Positions 7,697 through 8,592 of a stretch of DNA of 8,592 nt are shown here, piece after piece. The stretch lies in NCBI GenBank assembly GCA_016180605.1, contig JACPAW010000068.1, forward strand, positions 1 through 8,592. Direction: 5' to 3'. The notes below the pieces were generated by a model. It was not told the origin of the DNA and made no database searches. It saw only the letters and a list, made by a program, of their open reading frames with translations. Source of the stretch: Candidatus Omnitrophota bacterium (GTDB lineage Bacteria > Omnitrophota > Gorgyraeia > Aquiviventales > Aquiviventaceae). How positions within the stretch are numbered: the stretch's first letter is position 1; each line of letters starts with the position of its first letter. The position numbers and the translations under genes are program-made.

Positions 7697-8458
7697 ATGC
7701 TTCTAGGCATGAGTTGGCTGCTGATTCCGCTGATTTTGGTCGTGTTGTGGGCAATGAACTGTATCAAGGTCATCCAGGATTACGAGCGGGGAGTCGTATA
7801 CCGGCTGGGCGTGCTGCAAACCCCACCGCGCGGAAGAGGGCTGCAGTTCATCATCTGGCCGATCGACCGGATGCAGCGGGTCGACCTGCGGACCGTCACG
7901 CTGGATGTCCCTCCGCAGGATGTCATCACGAAGGACAATGTATCGATCAAGGTCAACGCCGTCGTGTATTTCCGCGTGATGGACCCCAACCTGGCGATCA
8001 ACGCCGTCCAGGACTTCTTATTCGCCAGCTCCCAGATGGCGCAGACAACCTTGCGCAGCGTACTGGGTCAAGTAGAGCTCGATGAGCTGCTCGCACATCG
8101 TGATACGCTCAACCAGCAGCTGCAGACGATCATCGACAAGCAAACCGATCCGTGGGGTATCAAGGTTTCCGCGGTCGAAATCAAGCACGTGGACTTGCCG
8201 GAGGAGATGCGCCGGGCCATGGCCCGACAGGCGGAAGCCGAACGGATCCGCCGGGCGAAGATCATCGGAGCGGAAGCGGAATTCCAATCGGCGCAAAAGC
8301 TGGTGGAAGCAGCCCAGATGATGGAGGTCCACCCCATGGCCTTGCAGATGCGCTATCTCCAAACGCTAGCGGAGATCGCCACCGAGAAGAATTCGACGAC
8401 GATCTTCCCGATCCCCATCGACCTCATTAAACCCTTCCTCGATCGCAAAACAGGTTAG
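7697..8458 (+). CDS. Slipin / stomatin-like SPFH-domain membrane protein
   Basis: A 253-residue protein close to the usual length of bacterial and archaeal slipins. One N-terminal membrane segment at about 4-20 is followed directly by the SPFH domain: IKVIQDYERGVVYRLGVL, GRGLQFIIWPIDRMQRVDLRT, DVPPQDVITKDNVSIKVNAVVYFRV, LRSVLGQVELDELL and WGIKVSAVEIKHVDLPEEMRRAMARQAEAERIRRAKI. The Ala/Glu-rich part at about 168-208 is a likely coiled coil, ending with QTLAEIATEKNSTTIFPIPIDL. Slipins form large oligomeric rings or scaffolds at the membrane. The nfeD neighbour is the standard partner and likely protease, as in the PH1510/PH1511 pair of Pyrococcus. The two probably share a transcript. The probable terminator begins just after the stop. 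Confidence 0.95.
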   Translation: MLLGMSWLLIPLILVVLWAMNCIKVIQDYERGVVYRLGVLQTPPRGRGLQFIIWPIDRMQRVDLRTVTLDVPPQDVITKDNVSIKVNAVVYFRVMDPNLAINAVQDFLFASSQMAQTTLRSVLGQVELDELLAHRDTLNQQLQTIIDKQTDPWGIKVSAVEIKHVDLPEEMRRAMARQAEAERIRRAKIIGAEAEFQSAQKLVEAAQMMEVHPMALQMRYLQTLAEIATEKNSTTIFPIPIDLIKPFLDRKTG

Positions 8459-8459
8459 C

Positions 8460-8506
8460 GTGTTATCGCGTTAACGCGTGCACGCGTTAACGCGCAAACG
8501 TTTTTT
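8460..8506 (+). terminator. 28-bp perfect palindrome with T-run: probable terminator built from octamers
   Basis: Bases 8467-8494 are a perfect palindrome made of two copies of CGCGTTAACGCG around TGCA. Six T's follow at 8501-8506, after a 6-base gap. The same stretch reads as 8-base units from 8460: GTGTTATC, GCGTTAAC, GCGTGCAC, GCGTTAAC, GCGCAAAC. It fits an intrinsic terminator for nfeD-slipin, though the gap before the T-run is longer than usual. Confidence 0.65.
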
Positions 8507-8514
8507 GATTTGTC

Positions 8515-8592
8515 GCCGAGGTGGCGGAACTGGTAGACGCACGGGTCTCAAAAACCCGCGATCGCAAGATCATGTGGGTTCGATTCCCACCC
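8515..8592 (+). tRNA. tRNA-Leu (anticodon CAA), 3' end cut by window
   Basis: It opens GCCGAGGTGGCGGAACTGGT, the typical tRNA-Leu start. The anticodon stem CGGGT/ACCCG encloses loop CTCAAAA, giving anticodon CAA for UUG. A class II variable arm (GATC-GCAA-GATC) and the T arm GTGGG-TTCGATT-CCCAC follow. Only the first two bases of the 3' acceptor strand (CC, expected CCTCGGC) are inside the window. It would be charged by the LeuS encoded in this window. Confidence 0.95.

Overview
The window looks like a piece of a bacterial chromosome, probably from an uncultured, mid-GC bacterium. It has bacterial LeuRS and Nfo, a consensus sigma70-type promoter, Shine-Dalgarno sites, an NfeD/slipin gene pair and two tRNAs. 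I see no prophage or conjugation genes and no complete insertion sequence. The phylum cannot be fixed from this window. The abundance of short-period repeats between genes recalls several candidate phyla, but that is only an impression.

The minus-strand block runs right to left from about 5703 to 133: nfo (endonuclease IV), a 96-residue unknown protein, a multipass membrane protein with a long acidic/proline-rich loop, leuS, and a small membrane-anchored ComEA-like helix-hairpin-helix protein. The plus-strand block runs from about 5954 to the right edge: a strong promoter, tRNA-Ala(GGC), a hairpin, an NfeD1b-type membrane serine protease gene split by a 73-bp tandem duplication, a slipin/stomatin gene, a palindromic probable terminator, and tRNA-Leu(CAA) cut by the window end. 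NfeD and slipin are a known partner pair acting at the cytoplasmic membrane. The other genes are unrelated housekeeping functions (DNA repair, aminoacylation).

The unusual content is non-coding. (1) Degenerate tandem arrays with a 7-bp period but unrelated unit sequences sit at 27-127, 518-627 and 6107-6170, mostly as inverted pairs between genes. A further one lies inside leuS at 1101-1163 as nine heptamers, exactly 21 in-frame codons. An 8-bp version lies at 8460-8499. (2) A roughly 133-bp imperfect palindrome occurs twice, at 4384-4516 (minus) and about 5805-5938 (plus). Its stems are kept by paired base changes, and its end motif TCAAATGAGGA recurs once more next to copy 2. (3) A 46-bp perfect inverted repeat at the left edge contains the last codons of the comEA-like gene in both orientations. 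(4) The 73-bp duplication breaks nfeD, and removing one copy restores a single 474-codon frame.
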